From assembly GCA_028752905.1 (NCBI GenBank), contig JAQNBH010000002.1, positions 23,757,059 through 23,821,058 of the forward strand: DNA of 64,000 bases, written 5' to 3'. The notes below the pieces were generated by a model, which made no database searches, had not been told where the DNA came from, and was given only the letters and a program-made list of their open reading frames with translations. Below are positions 1-10,351 of the stretch, piece by piece. This DNA is from Cladorhizidae sp. MBARI D1340-BT2 (lineage: Eukaryota; Porifera; Demospongiae; Poecilosclerida; Cladorhizidae). Position 1 is the first letter of the stretch. Every line of letters begins with the position of its first letter. A program made the translations under genes and the position numbers.

Positions 1-382
1 CCAAAGCGGTGGCCTGCCAGTGAAAAACCACTACATTTATTGATAATCTGTTCACATGTTGCAGATAAGGGCCTTCTCTATCAGTTGACAAAATCTGGGA
101 CTTTGGTCTTGTTAATTAGGGCAGTTATGAATTGTAATCTTACTTGATGCTAAACATGTTCTTGATATTTGCCCTAATTTGGTCTATATGTTTCTCATTT
201 TCCCCCCGAAAATCTGGTTTTTTTGCCGTGAAGCTCATAACTTTTTTACACTTTACCCAAAAAAGATAATTTTTATATCACCGGATAGGTCTTCTAATTA
301 TCTGTCTTTTGTACGTGCCAAAATTTTGAGTACTCTAAGTATTAGCAAGTTATGGTGATTTGAAGTGGTAAGGTTTGTGATT

Positions 383-537
383 TTTCCTGGCGTTTTCCAG
401 TTGCCAAAGCGGTGGCCTGCCAGTGAAAAACCACTACATTTATTGATAATCTGTTCACATGTTGCAGATAAGGGCCTTCTCTATCAGTTGACAAAATCTG
501 GGACTTTGGTCTTGTTAATTAGGGCAGTTATGAATTG
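383..537 (+). other. Nearly invariant monomer core (representative copy)
   Basis: This segment recurs at about S+18 to S+172 of every monomer with very few changes. Those I saw are tttccag to tttacag (units 4896 and 11062), tggcctg to tagcctg (9347) or tgtcctg (right-domain subset), ttattga to tcattga (five units), two changes in unit 56473, one in 6017, and atgaat to atcaat (38966, 51691, 61482). There are no indels inside it; an AT insertion occurs at its 3' edge in 11377, 12588 and 16423. The part around S+97 to S+158 looked unchanged in every copy I read. Just 5' of the core, codon 5 of the open frame defines three types: gtg (V), ggg (G) and gag (E). The core is visibly richer in GC than the spacer. 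Its function is unknown. Confidence 0.8.
401..469 (+). other. tRNA-like / Pol III-box-like stretch in the core (tentative)
   Basis: In this representative copy ttgccaaagcgg (401-412) resembles an internal A box with about two mismatches. The hairpin gcc(403-405)/ggc(414-416) encloses an 8 nt loop with GG, as a tRNA D arm would. agtg(422-425)/cact(432-435) forms a small hairpin. atctg(449-453)/cagat(465-469) forms a perfect 5 bp stem whose loop opens with ttca, as in a T arm, but the loop is 11 nt rather than 7. gttcacatg (453-461) is a degenerate B-box word about 52 nt after the A-like box. T4 (601-604) and T7 (621-627) runs follow. No acceptor stem pairs, and several derived copies break the D-like stem. 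This is a hypothesis only; it is not a tRNA gene. Confidence 0.15.
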
Positions 538-3500
538 TACTCTTACTTGATGCTAAACATGTTCTTGATATTTGCCCTAATTTGGTCTATATGTTTCTCA
601 TTTTCCCCCCGAAAATCTTGTTTTTTTGCCGTGAAGCTCATAACTTTTCTACACTTTACCCCAAAAAGATAATTTTTATATCACCGGATAGCTCTTCTAA
701 TTATCTGTCTTTTGTACGTGCCAATTTTGAGTACTCTAATTATTAGCAAGTTATGGTGATTTGAAGTGGTAAGGTTTGTGATTTTTCCTGGCGTTTTCCA
801 GTTGCCAAAGCGGTGGCCTGCCAGTGAAAAACCACTACATTTATTGATAATCTGTTCACATGTTGCAGATAAGGGCCTTCTCTATCAGTTGACAAAATCT
901 GGGACTTTGGTCTTGTTAATTAGGGCAGTTATGAATTGTACTCTTACTTGATGCTAAACATGTTCTTGATATTTGCCCTAATTTGGTCTATATGTTTCTA
1001 ATTTTCCCCCCGAAAATCTTGTTTTTTTGCCGTGAAGCTCATAACTTTGCTACACTTTACCCAAAAAAGATAATTTTTATATCACCGGATAGCTCTTCTA
1101 ATTATCTGTCTTTTGTATGTGCCAAAATTTTGAGTACTCTAAGTATTAGCAAGTTATGGTGATTTGAAGTGGTAAGGTTTGTGATTTTTCCTGGCGTTTT
1201 CCAGTTGCCAAAGCGGTGGCCTGCCAGTGAAAAACCACTACATTTATTGATAATCTGTTCACATGTTGCAGATAAGGGCCTTCTCTATCAGTTGACAAAA
1301 TCTGGGACTTTGGTCTTGTTAATTAGGGCAGTTATGAATTGTACTCTTACTTGATGCTAAACATGTTCTTGATATTTGCCCTAATTTGGTCTATATGTTT
1401 CTCATTTTCCCCCCGAAAATCTTGTTTTTTTGCCGTGAAGCTCATAACTTTTTTACACTTTATCTAAAAAAGATAATTTTTATATCACCGGATAGCTCTT
1501 CTAATTATCTGTCTTTTGTACGTGCCAAAATTTTGAGTACTCTAAGTATTAGCAAGTTATGGTGATTTGAAGTGGTAAGGTTTGTGATTTTTCCTGGCGT
1601 TTTCCAGTTGCCAAAGCGGTGGCCTGCCAGTGAAAAACCACTACATTTATTGATAATCTGTTCACATGTTGCAGATAAGGGCCTTCTCTATCAGTTGACA
1701 AAATCTGGGACTTTGGTCTTGTTAATTAGGGCAGTTATGAATTGTACTCTTACTTGATGCTAAACATGTTCTTGATATTTGCCCTAATTTGGTCTATATG
1801 TTTCTCATTTTCCCCCCGAAAATCTTGTTTTTTGCCGTGAAGCTCATAACTTTTCTACACTTTATCTAAAAAAGATAATTTTTATATCACCGGATAGCCC
1901 TTCTAATTATCTGTCTTTTGTACGTGCCAAAATTTTGAGTACTCTAAGTATTAGCAAGTTATGGTGATTTGAAGTGGTAAGATTTGGGATTTTTCCTGGC
2001 GTTTTCCAGTTGCCAAAGCGGTGGCCTGCCAGTGAAAAACCACTACATTTATTGATAATCTGTTCACATGTTGCAGATAAGGGCCTTCTCTATCAGTTGA
2101 CAAAATCTGGGACTTTGGTCTTGTTAATTAGGGCAGTTATGAATTGTAATCTTACTTGATGCTAAACATGTTCTTGATATTTGCCCTAATTTGGTCTATA
2201 TGTTTCTCATTTTCCCCCCGAAAATCTGGTTTTTTTGCCGTGAAGCTCATAACTTTTTTACACTTTACCCAAAAAAGATAATTTTTATATCACCGGATAG
2301 GTCTTCTAATTATCTGTCTTTTGTACGTGCCAAAATTTTGAGTACTCTAAGTATTAGCAAGTTATGGTGATTTGAAGTGGTAAGGTTTGTGATTTTTCCT
2401 GGCGTTTTCCAGTTGCCAAAGCGGTGGCCTGCCAGTGAAAAACCACTACATTTATTGATAATCTGTTCACATGTTGCAGATAAGGGCCTTCTCTATCAGT
2501 TGACAAAATCTGGGACTTTGGTCTTGTTAATTAGGGCAGTTATGAATTGTACTCTTACTTGATGCTAAACATGTTCTTGATATTTGCCCTAATTTGGTCT
2601 ATATGTTTCTCATTTTCCCCCCGAAAATCTTGTTTTTTTGCCGTGAAGCTCATAACTTTTCTACACTTTACCCCAAAAAGATAATTTTTATATCACCGGA
2701 TAGCTCTTCTAATTATCTGTCTTTTGTACGTGCCAATTTTGAGTACTCTAATTATTAGCAAGTTATGGTGATTTGAAGTGGTAAGGTTTGTGATTTTTCC
2801 TGGCGTTTTCCAGTTGCCAAAGCGGTGGCCTGCCAGTGAAAAACCACTACATTTATTGATAATCTGTTCACATGTTGCAGATAAGGGCCTTCTCTATCAG
2901 TTGACAAAATCTGGGACTTTGGTCTTGTTAATTAGGGCAGTTATGAATTGTACTCTTACTTGATGCTAAACATGTTCTTGATATTTGCCCTAATTTGGTC
3001 TATATGTTTCTAATTTTCCCCCCGAAAATCTTGTTTTTTTGCCGTGAAGCTCATAACTTTGCTACACTTTACCCAAAAAAGATAATTTTTATATCACCGG
3101 ATAGCTCTTCTAATTATCTGTCTTTTGTATGTGCCAAAATTTTGAGTACTCTAAGTATTAGCAAGTTATGGTGATTTGAAGTGGTAAGGTTTGTGATTTT
3201 TCCTGGCGTTTTCCAGTTGCCAAAGCGGTGGCCTGCCAGTGAAAAACCACTACATTTATTGATAATCTGTTCACATGTTGCAGATAAGGGCCTTCTCTAT
3301 CAGTTGACAAAATCTGGGACTTTGGTCTTGTTAATTAGGGCAGTTATGAATTGTACTCTTACTTGATGCTAAACATGTTCTTGATATTTGCCCTAATTTG
3401 GTCTATATGTTTCTCATTTTTCCCCCGAAAATCTTGTTTTTTTGCCGTGAAGCTCATAACTTTTCTACACTTTACCCAAAAAAGATACTTTTTATATCAC

Positions 3501-3782
3501 CGGATAGCTCTTCTAATTATCTGTCTTTTGTACGTGCCAAAATTTTGAGTACTCTAAGTATTAGCAAGTTATGGTGATTTGAAGTGGTAAGGTTTGTGAT
3601 TTTTCCTGGCGTTTTCCAGTTGCCAAAGCGGTGGCCTGCCAGTGAAAAACCACTACATTTATTGATAATCTGTTCACATGTTGCAGATAAGGGCCTTCTC
3701 TATCAGTTGACAAAATCTGGGACTTTGGTCTTGTTAATTAGGGCAGTTATGAATTGTACTCTTACTTGATGCTAAACATGTT

Positions 3783-4288
3783 AGCTTCGTAGATTATCCA
3801 CACTTCACTGAATAGACTTGATGTATAGCTATTAAGATAGGACTCTCTAAGTGCTCTCTCTTGATACCTAACATCCATATATTCTGCACACTTCACTGTA
3901 ATGGACTTGCAAGATAGGTATCTCTCAGTGTTCTCTATCTTGAGCTAAACATGTTAGCTTCATAGATTCTCCACACTTCACTGAATAGACTTGATATATA
4001 GTTCTAAAGGTAGGCCTCTCTCTGTTCTCTCTCTTGATACCAAACATCCGTATATTCCGCATACTTCACAGTAATGGACTTGATAGAATCACAAGATAGG
4101 TTTCTCTCTGCTCTCTCTTGATGCTAAATAGATTCTCCACACTTCACTGAATAAACTTGATATATAGCTATTAAGATAGGTCTCTCTCTGTGCTCTCTGT
4201 TGATATCAAACATCCATAATATTCTGCACACTTTACTGTAATGGACTTGATATGATTCGAATGATAGGTTTCATTATGTGTTCTCTAT
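3783..4288 (+). repeat. L insert 1 (506 bp nested subrepeat array), haplotype A; reference copy
   Basis: This interrupts the monomer after 'gctaaacatgtt', and the monomer resumes with 'cttgatattt'. A word like cacttcact recurs at 3801, 3889, 3974, 4062, 4140 and 4229, so there are six halves of about 85 bp. They alternate between an 'a' type (tagattctccacacttc, tatatagctattaag) and a 'b' type (aacatccatatattctgcac, taatggacttg), giving three dimers that begin gctaaa at 3771, 3944 and 4123. CT-rich stretches end each half. No target duplication is visible and nothing in it is coding. Haplotype A markers are gatacctaac, atagttctaaagg, cactgaataaac, ctattaagat and gcacacttt. Confidence 0.93.
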
Positions 4289-7025
4289 CTTGATATTTGC
4301 CCTAATTTGGTCTATATGTTTCTCATTTCCCCCCCGAAAATCTTGTTTTTTTGCCGTGAAGCTCATAACATTTCTACACTTTACCCAAAAAAGATAATTT
4401 TTATATCACCGGATAGCTCTTCTAATTATCTGTCTTTTGTACGTACCAAAATTTTAAGTACTCTAAGTATTAGCAAGTTATGCTGATTTGAAGTGGTAAG
4501 GTTTGGGATTTTTCCTGGCGTTTTCCAGTTGCCAAAGCGGTGGCCTGCCAGTGAAAAACCACTACATTTATTGATAATCTGTTCACATGTTGCAGATAAG
4601 GGCCTTCTCTATCAGTTGACAAAATCTGGGACTTTGGTCTTGTTAATTAGGGCAGTTATGAATTGTACTCTTACTTGATGCTAAACATGTTCTTGATATT
4701 TGCCCTAATTTGGTCTATATGTTTCTCATTTCCCCCCCGAAAATCTTGTTTTTTTGCCGTGAAGCTCATAACATTTCTACACTTTACCCCAAAAAGATAA
4801 TTTTTATATCACCGGATAGCTCTTCTAATTATCTGTCTTTTGTACGTGCCAAAATTTTAAGTACTCTAAGTATTAGCAAGTTATGGTGATTTGAAGTGGT
4901 AAGGTTTGGGATTTTTCCTGGCGTTTTACAGTTGCCAAAGCGGTGGCCTGCCAGTGAAAAACCACTACATTTATTGATAATCTGTTCACATGTTGCAGAT
5001 AAGGGCCTTCTCTATCAGTTGACAAAATCTGGGACTTTGGTCTTGTTAATTAGGGCAGTTATGAATTGTACTCTTACTTGATGCTAAACATGTTCTTGAT
5101 ATTTAAAAAAGATAATTTTTATATCACCGGATAGCCCTTCTAATTATCTGTCTTTTGTACGTGCCAAAATTTTGAGTACTCTAAGTATTAGCAAGTTATG
5201 GTGATTTGAAGTGGTAAGGTTTGTGATTTTTCCTGGCGTTTTCCAGTTGCCAAAGCGGTGGCCTGCCAGTGAAAAACCACTACATTTATTGATAATCTGT
5301 TCACATGTTGCAGATAAGGGCCTTCTCTATCAGTTGACAAAATCTGGGACTTTGGTCTTGTTAATTAGGGCAGTTATGAATTGTACTCTTACTTGATGCT
5401 AAACATGTTCTTGATATTTGCCCTAATTTGGTCTATATGTTTCTCATTTTCCCCCCGAAAATCTTGTTTTTTTGCCGTGAAGCTCATAACTTTTCTACAC
5501 TTTACCCAAAAAAGATAATTTTTATATCATCGGATAGCTCTTCTAATTATCTGTATTTTGTACGTGCCAAAATTTTAAGTACTCTAAGTATTAGCAAGTT
5601 ATGGTGATTTGAAGTGGTAAGGTTTGGGATTTTTCCTGGCGTTTTCCAGTTGCCAAAGCGGTGGCCTGCCAGTGAAAAACCACTACATTTATTGATAATC
5701 TGTTCACATGTTGCAGATAAGGGCCTTCTCTATCAGTTGACAAAATCTGGGACTTTGGTCTTGTTAATTAGGGCAGTTATGAATTGTACTCTTACTTGAT
5801 GCTAAACATGTACTTGATATTTGCCCTAATTTGGTCTATATGTTTCTCATTTCCCCCCCGAAAATCTTGTTTTTTTGCCGTGAAGCTCATAACTTTTCTA
5901 CACTTTACCCAAAAAAGATAATTTTTATATCACCGGATAGCCCTTCTAATTATCTGTCTTTTGTACGTGCCAAAATGTTGAGTACTCTAAGTATTAGGAA
6001 GTTATGGTGATTTGAAGTGGTAAGGTTTGGGATTTTTCCTGGCGTTTTCCAGTTGCCAAAGCGGTGGCCTGCCAGTGAAAAACCACTACATTTATTGATA
6101 ATCTGTTCACATGTTGCAGATAAGGGCCTTCTCTATCAGTTGACAAAATCTGGGACTTTGGTCTTATTAATTAGGGCAGTTATGAATTGTACTCTTACTT
6201 GATGCTAAACATGTTCTTGATATTTGCCCTAATTTGGTCTATATGTTTCTCATTTTCCCCCCGAAAATCTTGTTTTTTTGCCGTGAAGCTCATAACTTTT
6301 CTACACTTTACCCAAAAAAGATAATTTTTATATCACCGGATAGCTCTTCTAATTATCTGTCTTTTGTACGTGCCAAAATTTTGAGTACTCTAAGTATTAG
6401 CAAGTTATGGTGATTTGAAGTGGTAAGGTTTGTGATTTTTCCTGGCGTTTTCCAGTTGCCAAAGCGGTGGCCTGCCAGTGAAAAACCACTACATTTATTG
6501 ATAATCTGTTCACATGTTGCAGATAAGGGCCTTCTCTATCAGTTGACAAAATCTGGGACTTTGGTCTTGTTAATTAGGGCAGTTATGAATTGTACTCTTA
6601 CTTGATGCTAAACATGTTCTTGATATTTGCCCTAATTTGGTCTATATATATGTTTCTCATTTTCCTCCCGAAAATCTTGTTTTTTTGCCGTGAAGCTCAT
6701 AACTTTTCTACACTTTACCCAAAAAAGATAATTTTTATATCACCGGATAGCCCTTCTAATTATCTGTCTTTTGTACGTATCAAAATTTTGAATACTCTAA
6801 GTATTAGGAAGTTATGATGATTTGAAGTGGTAAGGTTTGTGATTTTTCCTGGCGTTTTCCAGTTGCCAAAGCGGTGGCCTGCCAGTGAAAAACCACTACA
6901 TTTATTGATAATCTGTTCACATGTTGCAGATAAGGGCCTTCTCTATCAGTTGACAAAATCTGGGACTTTGGTCTTGTTAATTAGGGCAGTTATGAATTGT
7001 ACTCTTACTTGATGCTAAACATGTT
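4289..7025 (+). repeat. Plain monomer run, cores at 4493-6827, with one truncated unit
   Basis: Cores are at 4493 (G), 4896 (G, tttacag variant), 5211 (V), 5614 (G), 6017 (G), 6420 (V) and 6827 (V). Unit 4896 is only 315 bp because of an 88 bp spacer deletion. Unit 6420 is 407 bp through an extra TATA in 'ctatatatatg' near 6645. Confidence 0.92.
5095..5115 (+). repeat. 88 bp spacer deletion junction, copy 1
   Basis: After cttgatattt (ending at 5104) the sequence jumps straight to aaaaaagataat. It loses the 88 bp from 'gccctaattt' to 'ctttaccc' that every normal spacer has, including the C run and the T7 run. The same junction occurs at 11270/11271. Both copies also share the rare tttacag core variant, so they descend from one event. 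Confidence 0.9.
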
Positions 7026-7531
7026 AGCTTCGTAGATTATCCACACTTCACTGAATAGACTTGATGTATAGCTATTAAGATAGGACTCTCTAAGTGCTCT
7101 CTCTTGATACCTAACATCCATATATTCTGCACACTTCACTGTAATGGACTTGCAAGATAGGTATCTCTCAGTGTTCTCTATCTTGAGCTAAACATGTTAG
7201 CTTCATAGATTCTCCACACTTCACTGAATAGACTTGATATATAGTTCTAAAGGTAGGCCTCTCTCTGTTCTCTCTCTTGATACCAAACATCCGTATATTC
7301 CGCATACTTCACAGTAATGGACTTGATAGAATCACAAGATAGGTTTCTCTCTGCTCTCTCTTGATGCTAAATAGATTCTCCACACTTCACTGAATAAACT
7401 TGATATATAGCTATTAAGATAGGTCTCTCTCTGTGCTCTCTGTTGATATCAAACATCCATAATATTCTGCACACTTTACTGTAATGGACTTGATATGATT
7501 CGAATGATAGGTTTCATTATGTGTTCTCTAT
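7026..7531 (+). repeat. L insert 2, haplotype A
   Basis: This has the same insertion point, length and three-dimer structure as the copy at 3783. It carries all the haplotype A markers (gatacctaac, atagttctaaagg, gaataaac) and looks identical to that copy by eye. Confidence 0.93.
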
Positions 7532-10351
7532 CTTGATATTTGCCCTAATTTGGTCTATATGTTTCTCATTTTCCCCCCGAAAATCTTGTTTTTTTGCCGT
7601 GAAGCTCATAACTTTTCTACACTTTACCCAAAAAAGATAATTTTTATATCATCGGATAGCTCTTCTAATTATCTGTCTTTTGTACGTGCCAAGATTTTGA
7701 GTACTCTAAGTATTAGCAAGTTATGGTGATTTGAAGTGGTAAGGTTTGGGATTTTTCCTGGCGTTTTCCAGTTGCCAAAGCGGTGGCCTGCCAGTGAAAA
7801 ACCACTACATTTATTGATAATCTGTTCACATGTTGCAGATAAGGGCCTTCTCTATCAGTTGACAAAATCTGGGACTTTGGTCTTGTTAATTAGGGCAGTT
7901 ATGAATTGTACTCTTACTTGATGCTAAACATGTTCTTGATATTTGCCCTAATTTGGTCTATATGTTTCTCATTTTCCCCCCGAAAATCTTGTTTTTTCCC
8001 CGTGAAGCTCATAACTTTTCTACACTTTATCCAAAAAAGATAATTTTTATATCACCGGATAGCCCTTCTAATTATCTGTCTTTTGTACGTGCCAAAATGT
8101 TGAGTACTCTAAGTATTAGGAAGTTATGGTGATTTGAAGTGGTAAGGTTTGGGATTTTTCCTGGCGTTTTCCAGTTGCCAAAGCGGTGGCCTGCCAGTGA
8201 AAAACCACTACATTTATTGATAATCTGTTCACATGTTGCAGATAAGGGCCTTCTCTATCAGTTGACAAAATCTGGGACTTTGGTCTTGTTAATTAGGGCA
8301 GTTATGAATTGTACTCTTACTTGATGCTAAACATGTTCTTGATATTTGCCCTAATTTGGTCTATATGTTTCTCATTTTCCCCCCGAAAATCTTGTTTTTT
8401 TGCCGTGAAGCTCATAACTTTTTTACACTTTATCTAAAAAAGATAATTTTTATATCACCGGATAGCTCTTCTAATTATCTGTCTTTTGTACGTGCCAAAA
8501 TTTTGAGTACTCTAAGTATTAGCAAGTTATGGTGATTTGAAGTGGTAAGGTTTGTGATTTTTCCTGGCGTTTTCCAGTTGCCAAAGCGGTGGCCTGCCAG
8601 TGAAAAACCACTACATTTATTGATAATCTGTTCACATGTTGCAGATAAGGGCCTTCTCTATCAGTTGACAAAATCTGGGACTTTGGTCTTGTTAATTAGG
8701 GCAGTTATGAATTGTACTCTTACTTGATGCTAAACATGTTCTTGATATTTGCCCTAATTTGGTCTATATGTTTCTCATTTTCCCCCCGAAAATCTTGTTT
8801 TTTTGCCGTGAAGCTCATAACTTTTTTACACTTTATCTAAAAAAGATAATTTTTATATCACCGGATAGCTCTTCTAATTATCTGTCTTTTGTACGTGCCA
8901 AAATTTTGAGTACTCTAAGTATTAGCAAGTTATGGTGATTTGAAGTGGTAAGGTTTGTAATTTTTCCTGGCGTTTTCCAGTTGCCAAAGCGGTGGCCTGC
9001 CAGTGAAAAACCACTACATTTATTGATAATCTGTTCACATGTTGCAGATAAGGGCCTTCTCTATCAGTTGACAAAATCTGGGACTTTGGTCTTGTTAATT
9101 AGGGCAGTTATGAATTGTACTCTTACTTGATGCTAAACATGTTCTTGATATTTGCCCTAATTTGGTCTATATGTTTCTCATTTTCCCCCCGAAAATCTTG
9201 TTTTTTGCCGTGAAGCTCATAACTTTTCTACACTTTATCTAAAAAAGATAATTTTTATATCACCGGATAGCCCTTCTAATTATCTGTCTTTTGTACGTGC
9301 CAAAATTTTGAGTACTCTAAGTATTAGCAAGTTATGGTGATTTGAAGTGGTAAGATTTGGGATTTTTCCTGGCGTTTTCCAGTTGCCAAAGCGGTAGCCT
9401 GCCAGTGAAAAACCACTACATTTATTGATAATCTGTTCACATGTTGCAGATAAGGGCCTTCTCTATCAGTTGACAAAATCTGGGACTTTGGTCTTGTTAA
9501 TTAGGGCAGTTATGAATTGTAATCTTACTTGATGCTAAACATGTTCTTGATATTTGCCCTAATTTGGTCTATATGTTTCTCATTTTCCCCCCTAAAATCT
9601 GGTTTTTTTGCCGTGAAGCTCATAACTTTTTTACACTTTACCCAAAAAAGATAATTTTTATATCACCGGATAGGTCTTCTAATTATCTGTCTTTTGTACG
9701 TGCCAAAATTTTGAGTACTCTAAGTATTAGCAAGTTATGGTGATTTGAAGTGGTAAGGTTTGTGATTTTTCCTGGCGTTTTCCAGTTGCCAAAGCGGTGG
9801 CCTGCCAGTGAAAAACCACTACATTTATTGATAATCTGTTCACATGTTGCAGATAAGGGCCTTCTCTATCAGTTGACAAAATCTGGGACTTTGGTCTTGT
9901 TAATTAGGGCAGTTATGAATTGTACTCTTACTTGATGCTAAACATGTTCTTGATATTTGCCCTAATTTGGTCTATATGTTTCTCATTTTCCCCCCGAAAA
10001 TCTTGTTTTTTTGCCGTGAAGCTCATAACTTTCCTACACATTACCCAAAAAAGATAATTTTTATATCACCGGATAACCCTTCTAATTATCTGTCTTTTGT
10101 ACGTGCCAAAATTTTGAGTACTCTAAGTATTAGGAAGTTATGATGATTTCAAGTGGTAAGGTTTGTGATTTTTCCTGGCGTTTTCCAGTTGCCAAAGCGG
10201 TGGCCTGCCAGTGAAAAACCACTACATTTATTGATAATCTGTTCACATGTTGCAGATAAGGGCCTTCTCTATCAGTTGACAAAATCTGGGACTTTGGTCT
10301 TGTTAATTAGGGCAGTTATGAATTGTACTCTTACTTGATGCTAAACATGTT
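7532..10351 (+). repeat. Plain monomer run, cores at 7736-10153
   Basis: Cores are at 7736 (G), 8139 (G), 8542 (V), 8945 (V), 9347 (G), 9750 (V) and 10153 (V). The stretch from 8542 to about 9749 matches 1169 to about 2376 at a 7373 bp offset, including the gtaatctt and gataggtctt variants of 9347/1974. In 9347 tggcctg is tagcctg, which puts a stop in the otherwise open core frame. Confidence 0.92.

Larger units (their letters stand above)
365..765 (+). repeat. Representative plain satellite monomer (401 bp)
   Basis: This is the first complete unit and serves as the reference for offsets. S is 365. The conserved core runs about 383-537. The stretch 535-570 resembles the end and start of the nested subrepeat. 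The spacer follows to 765 and contains a C6 run, a T7 run at 621-627, and the 8 bp inverted pair agataatt (667-674) / aattatct (699-706) around a 24 nt loop. The spacer is where copies differ by substitutions and by 1-4 bp length changes. The ~403 bp period is close to two nucleosome repeats, a common size class for satellites. Confidence 0.9.
1..3782 (+). repeat. Plain monomer run, cores at 365-3584
   Basis: A cut monomer (about 1-364) is followed by cores at 365, 766, 1169, 1572, 1974, 2377, 2778, 3181 and 3584. All are V type except 1974 (G). The block 1 to about 1398 recurs at 2013 to about 3410 with the same rare variants (gtaatctt, aatctgg, gataggtctt, and a 2 bp loss before 'attttgagtactctaatt'). 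It is therefore a five-monomer duplication with a 2012 bp offset. The unit at 3584 carries the first L insert. Confidence 0.92.

Noticed and set aside
274..282. TATA-like tatatca about 90 bp upstream of S as a promoter
   Set aside because: It lies in an AT-rich spacer where such words are expected by chance, and nothing else supports a start site.
391..420. CENP-B box or other known centromere motif in the core
   Set aside because: The core has no match to the essential bases of the CENP-B box, on either strand, that I could find by eye.
401..469. A genuine tRNA gene
   Set aside because: There is no pairing acceptor stem, the T-like loop is 11 nt, and no proper 7 nt anticodon loop is present. 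Only weak tRNA-like features remain.
365..550. The 61-residue open frame repeated about every 403 bp as a protein-coding gene family
   Set aside because: It begins with GTG, lacks any recognisable domain, its few changes are mostly amino-acid changing, and one copy has an internal stop. The openness is explained by conserved DNA without indels.
441..720. The 403 bp monomer as an old dimer (aatctgttcacatgttgc versus aattatctgtcttttgtacgtgcc)
   Set aside because: The resemblance is short and gapped and does not extend on either side.
735..745. attttgag near the spacer end as an Sm site of a spliced-leader or snRNA gene
   Set aside because: It varies among copies (aattttaag, aatgttgag, aagtttgag) and no snRNA-like structure or conserved exon accompanies it.
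3351..3548. 60-75 codon frames in the spacer starting ATGTACTC, ATGGACTAT or similar
   Set aside because: They appear and vanish with 1-4 bp spacer indels and show no conserved protein.
4244..4270. B-box-like gattcgaat in the last half-unit of L as a Pol III promoter
   Set aside because: It is part of the diverged subrepeat, other half-units lack it, and no A box stands at a suitable distance.
3783..4288. L insert as a transposable element
   Set aside because: There are no terminal inverted repeats, target duplication or coding capacity. It is internally tandem, and its homology runs into the host monomer on the left side.
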